A program made the position numbers and the translations under genes. A stretch of DNA of 47,259 nt from a virus, in the IMG/VR virus record IMGVR_UViG_3300046535_001354, positions 1 through 47,259 of that record. One strand, 5' to 3'. The stretch's first letter is position 1. Each line of letters starts with the position of its first letter. Positions 15,023-22,670 of this stretch are shown one piece after another. The notes under the pieces were generated by a model, which saw only the letters and a list, made by a program, of their open reading frames with translations, did no database searches and was not told where the DNA came from.

Positions 15023-15789
15023 AGGCGCTGATCGGGTCCGGAGAGCATGTTCGCGGGATCCACGTCAACAAGATCGATGGCCCGTTCGCTTGTCCGGCAT
15101 GTAAAAGCCCCGTCATCCTCAAAAAGGGAGCTGTCAAAATTCACCACTTCGCACACGCGCCGCCGTATACCTGTACTTACGGAGCTGGTGAGACCGAGGA
15201 TCATAGGCAGGCCAAGAATGGGATCTACGAGGCATTGGTGGCAGCCGGTTATCAGGCCTGGCTTGAGCTAGGGCTTTCCCCGTGGGGGCTAGACTCTCGT
15301 CCCGATGTGTTGGCGATCATCGATGGTAACGTTGTCGCGATCGAGGTACAGGCCAGTTGCCTCTCCATGAACGAGATCGCGGCCCGCACGTTGCGCTACC
15401 ATAACTGGGGTGCGGCGGTGATCTGGCTGAGTACACGTAAGGATGCGCTGTCGGATCGCCCCTTTTCTCCCAAACTCTATGAGAAGTATCTCCACTGTAT
15501 GTATTTTGGGAAGGTGTACTATTGGGAAGACGGCTTACGTGTTCTGCCTGTCCATTACGGTGATCACATGCTGTACGTCGAAGAATCCGAATTCTACTCA
15601 CCTGAGGGGGAGTTACAGCAATTCGGGGGTTACGAGAGGCGATCGAAACGCTGGCGAACGCCTGAATATCTCTCGTTCGGCGGCGCGCACGCACCTAGCC
15701 TCGTAGAGAATTTCGAGCGGAACAGGCGTCGTGCATGGCGGGGCGGAGATTTCAGCGTCCCAGAGTGCACTCTCTGGGCTCTGAAATAA
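15016..15789 (+). CDS. CoiA-like competence-family nuclease
   Basis: 257 aa. The N-terminal zinc-finger-like FACPACKSPVILKKG followed by VKIHHFAHAP, then a TEDHRQAKNGIYEAL helix, SRPDVLAI and AIEVQASCLSMNEI match CoiA: an early CxxC/HFAH module, then a PD...ExQ variant of the PD-(D/E)xK core. CoiA promotes recombination of incoming ssDNA in competent Gram-positive bacteria; phage homologues are probably recombination nucleases. Its place among replication genes supports that. Codon use is less GC-biased than neighbours, hinting at later acquisition. Confidence 0.82.
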   Translation: MLKALIGSGEHVRGIHVNKIDGPFACPACKSPVILKKGAVKIHHFAHAPPYTCTYGAGETEDHRQAKNGIYEALVAAGYQAWLELGLSPWGLDSRPDVLAIIDGNVVAIEVQASCLSMNEIAARTLRYHNWGAAVIWLSTRKDALSDRPFSPKLYEKYLHCMYFGKVYYWEDGLRVLPVHYGDHMLYVEESEFYSPEGELQQFGGYERRSKRWRTPEYLSFGGAHAPSLVENFERNRRRAWRGGDFSVPECTLWALK

Positions 15790-15806
15790 CCGAAAGGATC
15801 GAGGTA

Positions 15807-15995
15807 ATGCCCTCCCCCGTCCTGAATCCCCTCTGGTGGACGGACGGCGTGCACGTCTTGCCGCTGGGGACGTCGAGCGTGATCCGTGACTGGATCACGC
15901 GCGGCGTCTCGTACGGCTGGGTCGTGGCGGCGGTCGACGAGGCCCGCGCGAAAAAGATCGGCGAGAAGCTTGACAAGCAAACTAAGTCCACTTAG
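15807..15995 (+). CDS. small hypothetical protein
   Basis: 62 aa from ATG 15807, preceded by AAAGGATCGAGG; an earlier in-frame ATG lies within the nuclease gene. Two Trp-rich turns (NPLWWTDGVHVLP, VSYGWVVAAVDEA) suggest a compact alpha/beta fold. The stop codon TAG (15993-15995) is also the start of the -10 of the next promoter, so gene end and operator coincide. Function unknown. Confidence 0.6.
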   Translation: MPSPVLNPLWWTDGVHVLPLGTSSVIRDWITRGVSYGWVVAAVDEARAKKIGEKLDKQTKST

Positions 15996-15998
15996 GAT
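15970..15998 (+). promoter_or_regulatory. sigma70-like promoter with CTAAGT/ACTTAG operator
   Basis: -35 TTGACA (15970-15975), 17-nt spacer, -10 TAGGAT (15993-15998), then AGTCAT and ATG 16005, giving a leaderless or nearly leaderless mRNA. The spacer holds the inverted repeat CTAAGT-CC-ACTTAG (15982-15995). The whole block, including the GTCATATG that follows, matches the element at 11047-11082 on the other strand. Confidence 0.72.
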
Positions 15999-16004
15999 AG
16001 TCAT

Positions 16005-16178
16005 ATGACCGACACGACGAGCCGCTACGCAGGATGCCGGATTGTGGTGAGCGAGCGCCCCGCAGGATGGGGCCTCGTAGACGAGGACGACTCGTGGCTC
16101 GCCACGACCCCGGATTCTCGCATCGTGGATCTTTGGATCGCCAACGGCGCGGTCCCCGAATGGGACGAGGAGACCTGA
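16005..16178 (+). CDS. small hypothetical protein under its own promoter
   Basis: 57 aa, starting MTDTTSRYAGCRIVVSERP and ending NGAVPEWDEET. The start is fixed by the promoter 6 nt upstream and by the identical GTCATATG context at 11047. The product looks like a short beta-rich domain with Trp at intervals (GWGLV, SWLAT, DLWIA). The stop overlaps the next ATG (TGATG). No homology recognised. Confidence 0.6.
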   Translation: MTDTTSRYAGCRIVVSERPAGWGLVDEDDSWLATTPDSRIVDLWIANGAVPEWDEET

Positions 16179-16375
16179 TGAACGCTCTGCTCCGCTTCGA
16201 CACCGACATCAAGACCGGATCCCGCGTCGCACACAACCAACTGCTCTGCTCCTACGGCACGGTGACGGAGGTCGTCTCCCCGACCATCGTCCGCGTGCTC
16301 TGGGACGATTGCACGATGCCCACGCGCAGCCTCGTGAAGAACCTGAGGCCGCTCGCCGATGGGAGGCTTTCGTGA
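16178..16375 (+). CDS. small hypothetical protein, SH3-like
   Basis: 65 aa, MNALLRFDTDIKTGSRVAHN, then LLCSYGTVTEVVSPTIVRVLWDD and a basic tail. The alternation of a turn, GTVTEV and TIVRVLWDD resembles small SH3/KOW-like barrels such as the 72-aa protein at 10829-11047. The two genes share the same promoter type, an interesting parallel. Function unknown. Confidence 0.6.
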   Translation: MNALLRFDTDIKTGSRVAHNQLLCSYGTVTEVVSPTIVRVLWDDCTMPTRSLVKNLRPLADGRLS

Positions 16376-16458
16376 TTTGGTTCGTCATCTGTACGTCGTT
16401 CATCGTCGTGGTCTGGCTTTGGCAACCCAAACCGCCCCCGCCACCGAGGAAAAAGTAA
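16372..16458 (+). CDS. 28-aa membrane peptide with polyproline tail
   Basis: From GTG 16372 (GTGA overlap) to TAA 16456-16458. One hydrophobic segment, IWFVICTSFIVVVWLW, is followed by QPKPPPPPRKK, a typical single-span membrane peptide with a basic cytoplasmic end. Its overlaps on both sides (GTGA, TAATG) and the strong hydrophobic segment make it likely to be real despite its size. Possible roles are membrane targeting of replication proteins or host-membrane interference. Confidence 0.5.
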   Translation: MIWFVICTSFIVVVWLWQPKPPPPPRKK

Positions 16459-16553
16459 TGCACGAATGGCATCTGATCCTTTTCCTCGGTTTCGCCCTCG
16501 GCTGCATCACCGGAGCGATCGGCGGGTACGCCGCGGGAAAGGCGCTGAAGTGA
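16458..16553 (+). CDS. 31-aa membrane peptide
   Basis: MHEWHLILFLGFALGCITGA continuing with IGGYAAGKALK: one transmembrane helix with small-residue GxxxG-like packing and a Lys-rich end. TAATG overlap with the preceding peptide and GTGA overlap with the next gene. The pair of back-to-back membrane peptides is unusual in a replication operon. Confidence 0.5.
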   Translation: MHEWHLILFLGFALGCITGAIGGYAAGKALK

Positions 16554-16810
16554 AAACGCCCGAGAGCGAAGCGTCGTACATCGTCGATCAATTCGTGCCG
16601 ATTGGTTTCCCACACCTACAGGACGCGATCGCTAACGCCATCCGTCGTGCTGCGGACGAAGAACGCGAGGCGTGCGCGAAGATCTGCGCGGATCAGGCCC
16701 GGCAACTCCGTGAGGCAATCCCCTTCGCGAAGGGTGAAACCGCCCGTTATCTGGAATGCCAAGCACGCGTACTCGAAGACGTGGCGGAAGACATCCGGTC
16801 CCGTGCCTAG
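16550..16810 (+). CDS. small helical hypothetical protein
   Basis: 86 aa from GTG 16550 (GTGA overlap). Mostly helix: DAIANAIRRAADEEREACAK and ICADQARQLREAIPF, ending RVLEDVAEDIRSRA. It has the look of a small oligomeric coiled protein. No family recognised. The next gene starts 8 nt before its stop. Confidence 0.6.
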   Translation: MKTPESEASYIVDQFVPIGFPHLQDAIANAIRRAADEEREACAKICADQARQLREAIPFAKGETARYLECQARVLEDVAEDIRSRA

Positions 16811-17930
16811 CCCCCGCTCGCCCTCGTCCCTCGCCATGCTCGAGCTCTGCCCGCGCAAGTATGCGTGGGTATGGATCGACTACATCCCGAGCGAAGGGAC
16901 GTACTACACGCAATTTGGCACGCGGGTGCACAAGATCCTGGAGAATTACTACAAGTTCGGCATCATGCCCGACTTGAACGAGCCCGAGGGCAATTGCGCC
17001 GTAGCGCTCCTGGCGCACCTGCCGCCACCGCAACCGGGCATGAGGATCGAGGAGCGGCGCTACGTCGGGCGCTTCGAAGGCTCGCCAGACCTCACCCTTG
17101 GCGCTGCGGTGTGGGACCACAAGACCACGAGCGATCTCAAGTGGGCCAAGACGCCCGCGGGGTTGCTCGATGACCTCCAGGCGTGCTTGTACGCGCACTT
17201 CGTGATGCAAGAGACCGGGGAGCTCCGCGTGCGAATGCAGTGGAACTACGTCACGCGCTCGAGGCCGAGGGTGTTGCCGGTCATCCAGGAAGCGACCTTC
17301 GGCGCGATCGTGCGGACGCTTGACCGCGCGCATGCGCTCGCTGACGAAGCCGATCGGATCCTGGCGCAGAAGATCCCCGCCCTCGAGCTCCCCCCGAACC
17401 CGATGGCATGCGACATGTACGGCGGATGCGTCCACCGCGCCCGCTGCAACCTCTCACCCGGTAACCGATTGGAAGGACTGATGAACATGACCAACGCTAG
17501 CGACTTTCAGGCTCAAATGAACGCCACGCACCCGCCGGCGCCCCCGGCGCCGGCCCCCGCCGACCCCACGGCCAATTGGACCCGCCAGAACGGCTACAGG
17601 CTCAACCCGGGGACGAACACATGGGAACCCGACGCGCCCCCGGTCGCCCCGCCTGCGCCTCCCGCGCCGCCCCCTGCGGCCGCACCCGTGGCCGTGCCGA
17701 TCAACCCCCCGGTGCCCGCTGCGCCTCGCGCTGCCGCCCCGCCTGCAGTGCTGACGAACCTGATGTTCGAGACGAACGCCGCGGCGCACACCTTCCTGGC
17801 GCCTCTTGCGGCGGCCCCCTCTGCCGAGTCGCCCTACGACCGCTTGGCCCACGCCCTCGAGGCCGCAGCGGACGCCGTGCGCGAGCTCGGCGGCAAGAAG
17901 GGACCGGGGCGGCCGCGCAAGGTGAAGTAG
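16803..17930 (+). CDS. RecB/Cas4-like PD-(D/E)xK nuclease with Fe-S-type cysteines and Pro-rich tail
   Basis: 375 aa from GTG 16803. Residues 1-220 resemble the RecB/Cas4 nucleases: ELCPRKYAWVW at the start, THVHKILENYY-like helix with catalytic His, SPDLTLGAAVWDHKTT carrying the D...DxK core, a LDDLQACLYAHFV helix and a late CDMYGGCVHRARC. Together with the first Cys this gives the four cysteines that hold a 4Fe-4S cluster in AddB, exonuclease V and Cas4. The C-terminal 150 residues are Pro/Ala linker plus a helix, and contain NG[YH]RLNPxTN[TS]WExDA, also present in the SSB-like protein at 19579-20244. ATG 17481 with GGAAGG upstream could start this tail separately. Confidence 0.82.
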   Translation: MPSPRSPSSLAMLELCPRKYAWVWIDYIPSEGTYYTQFGTRVHKILENYYKFGIMPDLNEPEGNCAVALLAHLPPPQPGMRIEERRYVGRFEGSPDLTLGAAVWDHKTTSDLKWAKTPAGLLDDLQACLYAHFVMQETGELRVRMQWNYVTRSRPRVLPVIQEATFGAIVRTLDRAHALADEADRILAQKIPALELPPNPMACDMYGGCVHRARCNLSPGNRLEGLMNMTNASDFQAQMNATHPPAPPAPAPADPTANWTRQNGYRLNPGTNTWEPDAPPVAPPAPPAPPPAAAPVAVPINPPVPAAPRAAAPPAVLTNLMFETNAAAHTFLAPLAAAPSAESPYDRLAHALEAAADAVRELGGKKGPGRPRKVK

Positions 17931-19576
17931 TGCCCCGAGTAGTCCAGGACTCCGCCGAGCTCCGCCGCATCCTCGCCCTCGAGCGGCGAGCGCAGCACCA
18001 CGACGCGGAGCTGGCGGCCAGCCTGACGAGGAACTTCCGCCGCCCGGGTGGGACCCAGACCCTGCGTCCCATCCAGGCGACCGCGCTCTACGAGGCGTGG
18101 CTCCGTCGAGGCCTCTTCGGCCCGATCGGCGTTGGCGAGGGCAAGACGTTGATCACGTTGCTCGTGGCGCTCGTGCTCAACCTCCGCGCGCCGATCCTAG
18201 CGTTGCCTGCGAAGTTGATCGACAAGACCCGTCGCGAGATGCTCGCGCTCAATCGCCATTGGAAGATCCCGAATCACATCCGGATGTACTCCTACGAGAT
18301 CCTTGGCCGCGCGGATCACGTGCACCTGCTCAATCGACTGCCGCTCACGGATGGCATCATCGCGGACGAATGCCACAAGCTCCGGAACCCCAAGGCTGCG
18401 GTCTCGCGGCGCTTCCGTCGGTTCTTTGACGAACACCCCGACGTGCCCTTCATCGGGCTCTCGGGGTCGATCTGCAAGCGTTCGTTGCAGGACTACGAGC
18501 ACCTCTTGCGGTGGGCGCTCAAGTCGGGCTCGCCGCTGCCGCACAACTGGAGCGAACTCGAAGACTGGTCCGATGCCATCGACCATCACGACCGCGACCG
18601 ACCCGAGCCGGGAGCGCTCGTGCTCTTGAGCAACGGCGACCCGGACCTTGCTGCCGTGCGCGAGGGCTACCGGCGTCGGCTCGTCGAGACGCCTGGCGTG
18701 GTCTCGAGCGTGCGCAATCGCATCAGCGCGAGCTTGCTCCTGCGCGGCACGCGCTACCCCCAAGGCCCGGCGATCGTGGAGGCCTTCGCGCGCTTGCGCC
18801 ACGATTGGGAGCTGCCCGACGGGACGCCCTTGGTCGACGGGATGGAGATCTGGCGGCACGCGAGGGAGCTCGCGTTGGGCTTCTGGATGAAGTGGGACCC
18901 GCCCGCGCCGGAGCCTTGGTTGCAGGCCCGCAAGGCCTGGTCCAAGGCCTGCCGCGCCATCCTCTCTGCATCGCGCACGCTAGACTCTGAGCTCACGGTC
19001 ATGCGCGCGATCGACGACGGCAAGCACCGCGGCGTGGAACACGTGCTTGCCTCCTGGCGCGCCATCCGCGACACCTTCGAGCCCAACCCCGTCCCGGTGT
19101 GGATCGACGATGGGCCGCTGGCCTTCGCGGAAGAGTGGGGGCGCAAGCATGTGGGGATCATCTGGTGTGATCACGTGCCGTTTGCGAAAAGGCTTGCGGA
19201 GCGGACTAAGTGGCCTTATTATGGTCAGCACGGCAAACGAGAGGACGGCATGAGCCTGGACGAACACACGGAAGGAACGTGCATCGCCTCGCGCCAGAGC
19301 GGCGCCGAGGGCTTCAACCTGCAACGGTGGTCGGAGGCCCTCGTCACCGCGGTAGTGGCCAACGGCGTGCAGAGCGAACAGCTCTTCGGCCGGCTGCACA
19401 GGCCCGGACAAGACAGCGACGTGACCTTCGATCTGATGCTCGGGTGCCGAGAGCACCTCGAGTCCTTTTGGAAAGCTCACGCTGACGCACACTTCGTGCT
19501 TGCCACGACAGGAGACGAACAGAAGCTCTGTTACGCTGATATCGACGTACCTGACACCTACTCTGAGGAGATCTGA
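17930..19576 (+). CDS. SF2 (SNF2-like) helicase
   Basis: 548 aa from GTG 17930 (TAGTG overlap). Motifs in order: Q-like RPIQATALYEAWL, Walker A GVGEGKT (about 67-73), motif Ia AKLIDKTRR, Walker B IIADECHKLRNP (about 143-154), motif III GLSGSI, and in the second RecA lobe QSGAEGFNLQ and the arginine-finger motif EQLFGRLHRPGQD. The spacing fits the SNF2/ATP-dependent strand-separation group found in phage replication modules. It probably remodels forks or protein-DNA complexes. A promoter-like element lies within its 3' third. Confidence 0.88.
   Translation: MPRVVQDSAELRRILALERRAQHHDAELAASLTRNFRRPGGTQTLRPIQATALYEAWLRRGLFGPIGVGEGKTLITLLVALVLNLRAPILALPAKLIDKTRREMLALNRHWKIPNHIRMYSYEILGRADHVHLLNRLPLTDGIIADECHKLRNPKAAVSRRFRRFFDEHPDVPFIGLSGSICKRSLQDYEHLLRWALKSGSPLPHNWSELEDWSDAIDHHDRDRPEPGALVLLSNGDPDLAAVREGYRRRLVETPGVVSSVRNRISASLLLRGTRYPQGPAIVEAFARLRHDWELPDGTPLVDGMEIWRHARELALGFWMKWDPPAPEPWLQARKAWSKACRAILSASRTLDSELTVMRAIDDGKHRGVEHVLASWRAIRDTFEPNPVPVWIDDGPLAFAEEWGRKHVGIIWCDHVPFAKRLAERTKWPYYGQHGKREDGMSLDEHTEGTCIASRQSGAEGFNLQRWSEALVTAVVANGVQSEQLFGRLHRPGQDSDVTFDLMLGCREHLESFWKAHADAHFVLATTGDEQKLCYADIDVPDTYSEEI
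19194..19222 (+). promoter_or_regulatory. third copy of the CTAAGT-type promoter, inside the helicase gene
   Basis: TTGCGG (19194-19199), 17-nt spacer with CTAAGTGGCCTTA, and TATTAT (19217-19222), followed by GGTCA. This repeats most of the elements at 11047-11082 and 15970-16007, but lies in coding sequence and lacks the ATATG. It could drive the downstream SSB-like and polymerase genes, or be chance in a KWPYYG coding stretch; the 17-nt spacing argues against chance. Confidence 0.45.
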
Positions 19577-19578
19577 CA

Positions 19579-20244
19579 ATGGCACCTTTCTGGGATCAAA
19601 CTGGCGACGCTGACGGCGACTCGAAGGGCAACTATTTTCCGCCGGTGATTGCGGAATACGATCTCGAGATCAAGCTCGTTCGACACAAGGAAAAGGGCGC
19701 GAAGGGCGAGAGTGTGATCGTGGAGGTGCTCGTTCTCTCATCCACCTGTCTTGAGGTACCTGTCGGGACGAGCAAGTCCACGGCATGGAACCTTTCGAAG
19801 CAACCGATCCTCGCACAGAACAACATCAAGTCGTTTATTTGCGGGGTCTACGGCTGGAATGATCAGGACAAGAGCCCCGAGAACAAGACGCGTGTTAATC
19901 ACGTGGCGAAGCGCATGGTCGGGGCTGACAACCCCATGATGAACGTGAAGGTGCATCTCTCGACGTGGAACAAGCCCACGCAGGCGGGCAAGCCCTTTAC
20001 GGCCTGCGCTTGGTCCCCGTACGTGGTCGAACCGGGATACGTGGCGCCGATGCCCTCCGGTGCGGCGGCGCCGTTCGTGGCGCCCGTGGTGGGGAACACG
20101 CCTGCGGCCTACGCCCCGCACGCAGGCTCGCCCATGGCGACGCCTCCCCCTCCGCCGGCCGTCGACCCGCGCGCCGGTTGGCGCCGCGAGAACGGGCACC
20201 GGTTGAATCCCCACACGAACAGTTGGGAGCTCGACGCGAAGTGA
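19579..20244 (+). CDS. putative ssDNA-binding protein with protein-interaction tail
   Basis: 221 aa. The first 145 residues are beta-rich (DLEIKLVRHKEKGAKGE, VIVEVLVLSS, NVKVHLSTWNKPTQAGK), then a Pro/Ala/Gly linker, and finally NG[YH]RLNPxTN[TS]WExDA at the very end. The layout, core plus disordered linker plus conserved tip, is that of SSB proteins that recruit partners through their C-terminus. It lies between helicase and polymerase, which fits. I do not recognise the core family with certainty. Confidence 0.6.
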   Translation: MAPFWDQTGDADGDSKGNYFPPVIAEYDLEIKLVRHKEKGAKGESVIVEVLVLSSTCLEVPVGTSKSTAWNLSKQPILAQNNIKSFICGVYGWNDQDKSPENKTRVNHVAKRMVGADNPMMNVKVHLSTWNKPTQAGKPFTACAWSPYVVEPGYVAPMPSGAAAPFVAPVVGNTPAAYAPHAGSPMATPPPPPAVDPRAGWRRENGHRLNPHTNSWELDAK

Positions 20245-20468
20245 AGCCTAGCCGCACGCGACCCATGAGGATCAACTACGGCGACGCGATCCGCCTCGCG
20301 CTCGGATCGCACGACGCAAAGATGCGCGCGCTTGTGCTCGCCTACTTCCACGAGGACGAGCACGGCGCGGCGGGCCGCGCCCTCGACGAGCTCGTGCTCG
20401 CGGGCGAGGTTGAGTTTGATGGGACGTTCTACCGTCGGCGCATCAAGCGCGCCCGCCCGGCCCGCTGA
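20241..20468 (+). CDS. small winged-helix-like protein
   Basis: 75 aa from GTG 20241 (GTGA overlap); an internal ATG at 20265 is the alternative. A helix AKMRALVLAYFHEDEHG, then RALDELVLAGEVEFDGTFYRR, is the helix-turn-helix-wing pattern of small DNA-binding or replication-adaptor domains. Basic N- and C-termini support nucleic-acid contact. No named family. Confidence 0.6.
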   Translation: MKPSRTRPMRINYGDAIRLALGSHDAKMRALVLAYFHEDEHGAAGRALDELVLAGEVEFDGTFYRRRIKRARPAR

Positions 20469-20481
20469 AAGCGATCGATAA

Positions 20482-22251
20482 GTGATCTCCCTCGACACCG
20501 AAACCTGCGCCTGGCTCGACCGCCCCGGTTGGAAGGCCCCGCCGATGGTGTGCGTTTCGATGTCGGACGGGACGACCACGCGAGTCTTGCACCGCACCGA
20601 CGATTGGATCGGTGCGGTGCGGGACGCCCTGCGCGAAGGCATCGTGGGGCACCATACCGCCTTCGACATGTGCGTGATCGCGGCCGCGGGTTTCCCCCTG
20701 GCCGAGATCTTCGACGCCTACGCCGCGGACCGGATCACGTGCACCATGGCGCGGGACAAGTTGCTCGACATCGCCACGGGCGCGATGTCGAAGCAACGCA
20801 AGCCCCACGGCCCGGGGTACAGCCTCGACGCGTGCACGAAGCGTCGGCTCGGGGTCGAGCTCGACAAGTCCGTTTCGGTGCGCCTCGAGTACGAGCGGCT
20901 GTACCACGTCCCCGTGGCCCAGTGGCCCTTGGCCTTCCACGCCTACGCCGCGAATGACGCGTTCTACACCTGGAAGCTCTGGAAGGCCCAGGCGAAAGCC
21001 GAGGGCGCAAGCAACCTGGTGGACGAGTACCGCCAGGCTCGAGCGGCGTTCTGGATCCAGCTGATGGCCACGTGGGGCACGACCGTCGATCTCCCGCGCT
21101 TGCACGAGCTCCGAGACCGCTACCAAGCCGAGTGGGAGAGCGCGGGGCACGACCTCGTGGCGAACGGCCTGGCGCGCATCGAGACCCGCAAGGGCGTGCA
21201 GCACCTCACGCGCAACGTGAAGAAGGCCGGTGAGAAGCTCGTCCAGGCGTACGCGCGCCTCGGCAAAGAGCATCCCGTGACGGAGCATGGCGCGCCGGAC
21301 CTGTCCCGGGAGTCGTGCGAGAACGCAGAGGATCCGACCCTGCTCCGCTATTCGGAGTACATGGCCCTGTCGAGCAAGGTGAACAAAGAGATCCCCGCGC
21401 TCGATCACGCCCTGATCCACCCCTACTTCGACTCGCTCGTGGAGACGGGGCGCACGTCGTGCTCCGGCCCGAACCTCCAGAACCTCCCGCGCAAGGGGGG
21501 CTTTCGAGAGTGTCTGATCCCGCGCCCGGGGCACGTGTACGTGTGCGCGGACTTCTCGGGCTTCGAGCTCGCCACGCTGGCGCAGGTGTGCTTGACGCTG
21601 TGCGGGCACTCGAAGTTGGCGGAGGCCCTCAATGCGGGCTGGGATCCGCATCTCCTCATGGCCGCGGACATCCTCGGGAAGCCCTACGCGTCGCTCGACA
21701 AGAAGACGCACCACGATGCACGCCAGGCGGGCAAGGTGGCGAACTTCGGTTTCCCCGGCGGGCTCGGTTACACGAGGCTGATCCACTTCGCACAGCAGAG
21801 CTATGACGTGCGGCTCACGGAAGCTCAGGCGCGCGAGCTCAAGACCATCTGGTTTGGCCGCTGGCCCGAGATGAACGACTACTTCGAGCGGATCAACTTC
21901 GCCGTGGAGCAACACGGCGCGATCGAGCAACTGTCCTCCGGCCGCCTGCGTGGGGACGTGTCCTACTGCGAGGCGTGCAACGGGATGTTCCAGGGCTTGG
22001 CGGCGGACATCGCCAAGGATGCGGGCTTCGCCCTGGCGCGCGAGTGCTACGTAGGCTCGCTCCGCGGCTGCCGAATCGTGAACTTCGTCCACGACGAGTA
22101 CGTGGTGGAAGTACCGGAGCACGCGGCCGCGCAGGACACCGCACCGCGCATCGAGCGCCTACTCGTCGACGCCGCGGGGCCTTGGTTGCCCGGCGTGAAA
22201 TTGGGCGTCGAGGTCACGATCTCGCGCCGCTACAAGGGAGATTACCTGTGA
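20482..22251 (+). CDS. polA: DNA polymerase, family A, with 3'-5' exonuclease
   Basis: 589 aa from GTG 20482. The exonuclease domain shows Exo I SLDTET, Exo II GHHTAFDM and Exo III YAANDAFYTW. The polymerase shows motif A CADFSGFEL (about 355), the O helix RQAGKVANFGFPGG, and motif C FVHDEYVVEV (about 536). In the O helix the residue that governs dideoxy discrimination is Phe (NFG), and the usual following Tyr is Gly, as in many phage enzymes with NFGFPGG. The usual Arg after EL in motif A is Ala. All catalytic carboxylates are present, so the enzyme should be active and proofreading. Confidence 0.94.
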   Translation: MISLDTETCAWLDRPGWKAPPMVCVSMSDGTTTRVLHRTDDWIGAVRDALREGIVGHHTAFDMCVIAAAGFPLAEIFDAYAADRITCTMARDKLLDIATGAMSKQRKPHGPGYSLDACTKRRLGVELDKSVSVRLEYERLYHVPVAQWPLAFHAYAANDAFYTWKLWKAQAKAEGASNLVDEYRQARAAFWIQLMATWGTTVDLPRLHELRDRYQAEWESAGHDLVANGLARIETRKGVQHLTRNVKKAGEKLVQAYARLGKEHPVTEHGAPDLSRESCENAEDPTLLRYSEYMALSSKVNKEIPALDHALIHPYFDSLVETGRTSCSGPNLQNLPRKGGFRECLIPRPGHVYVCADFSGFELATLAQVCLTLCGHSKLAEALNAGWDPHLLMAADILGKPYASLDKKTHHDARQAGKVANFGFPGGLGYTRLIHFAQQSYDVRLTEAQARELKTIWFGRWPEMNDYFERINFAVEQHGAIEQLSSGRLRGDVSYCEACNGMFQGLAADIAKDAGFALARECYVGSLRGCRIVNFVHDEYVVEVPEHAAAQDTAPRIERLLVDAAGPWLPGVKLGVEVTISRRYKGDYL

Positions 22252-22670
22252 TGCTCCTCGCCATCGATCCCGGCGCGCACACGGGTTGGGCCTTCTTCAA
22301 TGACCACCTCGTGAACTGCGGGCACGTCACGCCCGCAAGGTGGGCCGAGCTCGTGGAGGGCTACGGCAAACACGGGCCGGACGTCTTGATCGAGGAGCCC
22401 ACGATCTACCCGCATTCCAAGGCCCGCCCCGCGGACGTCATGGCGTTGCAGTTGAAGGTCGGGGAACTGAAAGGCCGATTCGAAGCCGTCGGATGCAAGG
22501 TCGATCTCGTGCAACCCCGCACCTGGAAACACAGCGTCCCGAAGCCCATCCACCACGCTCGGATCTCCAAGGCCCTCACGGACGCGGAACGACGGCTCGC
22601 CGAGGGCGCGCGGGGCGACACGTGGGACGCCATCGGCCTCGGTCTGTGGAAACTCGGGAGGATGAAATGA
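22251..22670 (+). CDS. RuvC-like nuclease/resolvase
   Basis: 139 aa from ATG 22251; GTG 22248, overlapping the polymerase stop as GTGA, is equally likely and adds one residue. LLAIDPGAHTGWAFF is the first RNase-H strand with catalytic Asp, VLIEEPTIYPHS supplies the Glu, and GDTWDAIGLGLW the last acidic pair. This is the RuvC/YqgF-type resolvase of many phages, used on recombination intermediates. The genome thus has both a RuvC-type and a RusA-type candidate. Confidence 0.85.
   Translation: MLLAIDPGAHTGWAFFNDHLVNCGHVTPARWAELVEGYGKHGPDVLIEEPTIYPHSKARPADVMALQLKVGELKGRFEAVGCKVDLVQPRTWKHSVPKPIHHARISKALTDAERRLAEGARGDTWDAIGLGLWKLGRMK

Noticed and set aside
20443-22122. 559-aa open frame on the - strand
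   Set aside because: Mirror of the DNA polymerase gene, which has all catalytic motifs on the + strand.
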